This document shows, piece by piece, positions 60,301-64,000 of a stretch of DNA of 64,000 nt. The position numbers and the translations under genes are program-made. Source of the DNA: Antedon mediterranea (taxonomy: Eukaryota > Echinodermata > Crinoidea > Comatulida > Antedonidae); contig NC_092676.1 in assembly GCF_964355755.1 (NCBI RefSeq), positions 22,428,288 to 22,492,287 of the forward strand, given 5' to 3'. How positions within the stretch are numbered: position 1 is the stretch's first letter; the number at the start of each line of letters is the position of its first letter. Under the pieces are notes generated by a model. It was not told the DNA's origin, searched no databases, and worked only from the letters and a program-made list of their open reading frames with translations.

Positions 60301-63300
60301 ACTGTATTTGTGAGAAAACGGCGGATTGTTCCTTAGAGTCACTTGGTGGGATTATACTAGGGTACCCCCTTAGTCGTCCAGTATAAGTTAGAGTGGGACC
60401 ACTGGTCCCGTTTACTCAGCCCTCATCTTTTAAATTTGAGTGTAACTCATTTACGATTTTTAAAATATAGTAAAATTTGATACTGTATTTGTGAGAAAAC
60501 GGCGGATTGTTCCTGAGAGTCACTTGGTGGCATTATACTAGGGTGCCTCCTTAGTCGTCCAGTATAAGTTAGAGTGGGACCACTGTCCCGTTTACTCAGC
60601 CCTCATCTTTTAAATTTGAGTGTAACTCATTTACGATTTTAAAAATATAGAGAAATTAGATACTGTATTTGTGAGAAAACGGCGGATTTTTCCTGGGAGT
60701 CACATGGTGGGATTATACTAAGGTACGTCCTTAGTCGTCCAGTATAAGTTAGAGTGCGACCACTGGTTCCGTTTACTCAGCCCTCATCTTTTAAATTTGA
60801 GTGTAACTCAATTACGATAAAAAAAATTAAAATATAGTGAAAATTGATACTGTATTTGTGAGAAAATGGCGGATTGTTCCTGGGAGTCACTTTGTGGGAT
60901 TATACTAGGGTACCTCCTTAGTCGTCCAGTATTAGTTAGAGTGGGACCACTGGTCCGGTTTACTCAGCCCTCATCTTTAAAATTTGAGTGTAACTCATTT
61001 ACGATTTTTAAAATATAGTGAAATTTGATACTGTATTTGTGAGAAAATGGCGGATTGTTCCTTGGAGTCACTTGGTGGTATTATACTAGGGTACCCCCTT
61101 AGTTGTCCAGTATAAGTTAGAGTGGGACCACTTGTCCCGTTTACTCAGCCCTCATCTTTAAAATTTGAGTGTAACTCATTTACGATTTTTAAATTATAGT
61201 GAAATTTGAAACTGTATTTGTGAGAAAACGGCGGATTGTTCCTGAGAGTCACTTGGTGGGATTATACTAGGGTACACCGTACCCTTAGTCGTCCAGTATA
61301 AGTTATAGTGGGACCACTGGTCCCGTTTACTAAGCCCTCATCTTTAAAATTTGAGTGTAACTCATTTACGATTTTTAAAAATATAGTGAAATTTGATACT
61401 GTATTTGTGAGAAAATGGCGGATTGTTCCTGGGAGTCACTTTGTGGGATTATACTAGGGTACCTTCTTAGTTGTCCAGTATAAGTTAGAGTGGGACCACT
61501 GGTCCCGTTTACTCAGCCCTCATCTTTAAAATTTGAGTGTAACTCATTTACGATTTTTAAAATATAGTGAAATTTGATACTGTATTTGTGAGAAAACGGC
61601 GTATTGTTCCTTAGAGTCACTTGGTGGGATTATACTAGGGTACCCCCTTAGTCGTCCAGTGTAAGTTAGAGTGGGACCACTGGTCCCGTTTACTCAGCCC
61701 TCATCTTTTAAATTTGAGTGTAACTCATTTACGATTTTTAAAATATAGTAAAATTTGATACTGTATTTGTGAGAAAACGGCGGATTGTTCCTGAGAGTCA
61801 CTTGGTGGGATTATACTAGGGTGCCTCCTTAGTCGTCCAGTAGAAGTTAGAGTGGGACCACTGGTCCCGTTTACTCAGCCCTCATCTTTTAAATTTGAGT
61901 GTAACTCATTTACGATTTTAAAAATATAGAGAAATTAGATACTGTATTTGTGAGAAAACGGCGGATTTTTCCTGGGAGTCACATGGTGGGATTATACTAA
62001 GGTACGTCCTTAGTCGTCCAGTATAAGTTAGAGTGCGACCACTGGTTCCGTTTACTCAGCCCTCATCTTTTAAATTTGAGTGTAACTCAATTACGATAAA
62101 AAAATTTAAAATATAGTGAAAATTGATACTGTATTTGTGAGAAAATGGCGGATTGTTCCTGGGAGTCACTTGGTGGGATTATACTAGGGTACCTCCTTAG
62201 TTGTCCAGTAGAAGTTAGAGTGGGACCACTGGTCCCGTTTACTCAGCCCTCATCTTTAACGTTTGAGTGTAACTCAATTACGATTAATATTTTAAAATAT
62301 AGTGAAATTTGATACTGTATTTGTGAGAAAATGGCGGATTGTTCCCGGGAGTCACTTGGTGTGATTATACTAGGGTAACTTCTTAGTTGTCCAGTTTAAG
62401 TTAGAGTGGGACCACTGGTCCCGTTTACTCAGCCCTTATCTTTAAAATTTGAGTGTAACTCAATTACGATTAATATTTTAAAATATAGTGAAATTTGATA
62501 CTGTATTTGTGAGAAAATGGTGGATTGTTCCTGGCAGTCACTTGGTGGGATTATACTAGGGTACCCCCTTAGTCGTCCAGTATAAGTTAGAGTGGGACCA
62601 CTGGTCCGGTTTACTCAGCCCTCATCTTTAAAATTTGAGTGTAACTCATTTACGATTTTAAAAATATAGTGAAATTTGATACTGTATTTGTGAGAAAATG
62701 GCGGATTGTTCCTGGGAGTCACTTGGTGGGATTATACTTGGGTACCCACTTAGTCGTCCAGTATAAGTTAGAGTGGGACCACTGGACCCGTTTACTCAGC
62801 CCTCATCTTTTAAATTTGAGTGTAACTCAATTACGATAAAAAAATTTAAAATATAGTGAAAATTGATACTGTATTTGTGAGAAAATGGCGGATTGTTCCT
62901 GGGAGTCACTTGGTGGGATTATACTAGGGTACCTCCTTAGTTGTCCAGTAGAAGTTAGAGTGGGACCACTGGTCCCGTTTACTCAGCCCTCATCTTTAAC
63001 GTTTGAGTGTAACTCAATTACGATTAATATTTTAAAATATAGTGAAATTTGATACTGTATTTGTGAGAAAATGGCGGATTGTTCCCGGGAGTCACTTGGT
63101 GTGATTATACTAGGGTACCTTCTTAGTTGTCCAGTTTAAGTTAGAGTGGGACCACTGGTCCCGTTTACTCAGCCCTTATCTTTAAAATTTGAGTGTAACT
63201 CAATTACGATTAATATTTTAAAATATAGTGAAATTTGATACTGTATTTGTGAGAAAATGGCGGATTGTTCCTGGCAGTCACTTGGTGGGATTATACTAGG

Positions 63301-63960
63301 GTACCCCCTTAGTCGTCCAGTATAAGTTAGAGTGGGACCACTGGTCCGGTTTACTCAGCCCTCATCTTTAAAATTTGAGTGTAACTCATTTACGATTTTA
63401 AAAATATAGTGAAATTTGATACTGTATTTGTGAGAAAATGGCGGATTGTTCCTGGGAGTCACTTGGTGGGATTATACTTGGGTACCCACTTAGTCGTCCA
63501 GTATAAGTTAGAGTGGGACCACTGGTCCCGTTTACTCAGCCCTCATTTTTAAAATTTGAGTGTAACTCATTTACGATTTTTAAATTATAGTGAAATTTGA
63601 TACTGTATTTGTGAGAAAACGGCGGATTGTTTCTGGGAGTCACATGGTGGGATTATACTAGGGTACGTCATTAGTCGTCCAGTATAAGTTAGAGTGCGAC
63701 CACTGGTCCCGTTTACTCAGCCCTCATCTTTAAAATTTGAGTGTAACTCAATTATGATTTTTAAAATATAGTGAAATTTGAAACTGTATTTGTGAAAAAA
63801 CGGCGGATTGTTCCTGAGAGTCACTTGGTGGGATTGTACTAGGGTACCTCCTTGGTCGTCCAGTAAAAGTTAGAGTGGTACCACTGGTTCCGTTTACTCA
63901 GCCCTCATCTTTTAAATTTGAGTGTAACTCATTTACGATTTTTAAAATATAGTGAAATTT
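57371..63960 (+). repeat. ~181-bp satellite array (~36 monomers)
   Basis: The monomer contains GTGAGAAAA(C/T)GGCGGATTG, TTGGTGGGATTATACTAGGG, CGTCCAGTATAAGTTAGAG and GGACCACTGGTCCCGTTTAC. Period is 181-185 bp. Higher-order repeats: ~369 bp (58331/58700), ~1278 bp (59996/61274) and ~740 bp (62191/62931). It runs to the right edge. Confidence 0.95.
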
Positions 63961-64000
63961 GTACCAGTGGTCCCACTCTAAACTATATTTTAAAAATCGT
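63961..64000 (-). repeat. Inverted satellite fragment
   Basis: After GTGAAATTTG the sequence continues GTACCAGTGGTCCCACTCTA...ACTATATTTTAAAAATCGT, the reverse complement of two monomer parts with the part between them deleted. Confidence 0.85.

Overview
This window is AT-rich, intron-rich animal nuclear DNA. Relaxin-receptor-like LRR GPCR genes, a divergent XRCC4, a CR1/L2-like LINE and frequent degenerate TAGGCCTAG tracts suggest a marine invertebrate deuterostome, probably an echinoderm (inference, moderate to low confidence). All host genes found read on the minus strand.

Layout. (1) 1-10272: 5' part of an LRR-containing GPCR gene ('gene B'): signal-peptide exon, Cys-rich LRRNT exon and a row of LRR exons. 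Its 7TM part lies beyond the left edge. (2) 10.3-17.5 kb: repeated first-exon-like cassettes, then intergenic DNA with a degenerate Helitron. (3) 17657-46716: a complete tandem paralogue ('gene A'): signal exon, LRRNT, nine usable LRR exons and one 7TM exon. The exons I could define sum to 1890 nt (629 codons plus stop) with every splice phase matching. Its introns carry a LINE (28151-35437, itself containing two insertions), a 6.8-kb DNA transposon with 0.5-kb terminal inverted repeats (35747-42519), a canonical Helitron (22269-23715) and a Harbinger-type MITE. (4) 44.05-48.76 kb: the same 5' region as 7.6-13.5 kb, marking the gene duplication. (5) 49773-57159: a ten-exon XRCC4 gene (1032 nt, 343 codons plus stop), with a foldback element in intron 2 and a Mutator-like element in intron 1. 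(6) 57371-64000: about 36 copies of a ~181-bp satellite, with an orientation switch at the last 40 bases.

The most interesting signal is the LRR-exon array. Twelve intact 72-bp exons across the two genes share an almost invariant core (NQISTLPANAFAGLTAL), but the residues that would lie on the concave beta-strand face differ from exon to exon. All exons have the same splice phase, so any can be joined to any other. Each ~1-kb repeat unit also contains a second LRR exon type (75 bp), intact once per gene and elsewhere reduced to its 5' half. This looks like a modular recognition ectodomain on a GPCR with a variability pattern recalling variable lymphocyte receptors. Whether exon choice or copy number varies between transcripts or individuals is not visible here.

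All exon calls come from reading splice sites, phases and translations by eye. No alignment or database search was run.
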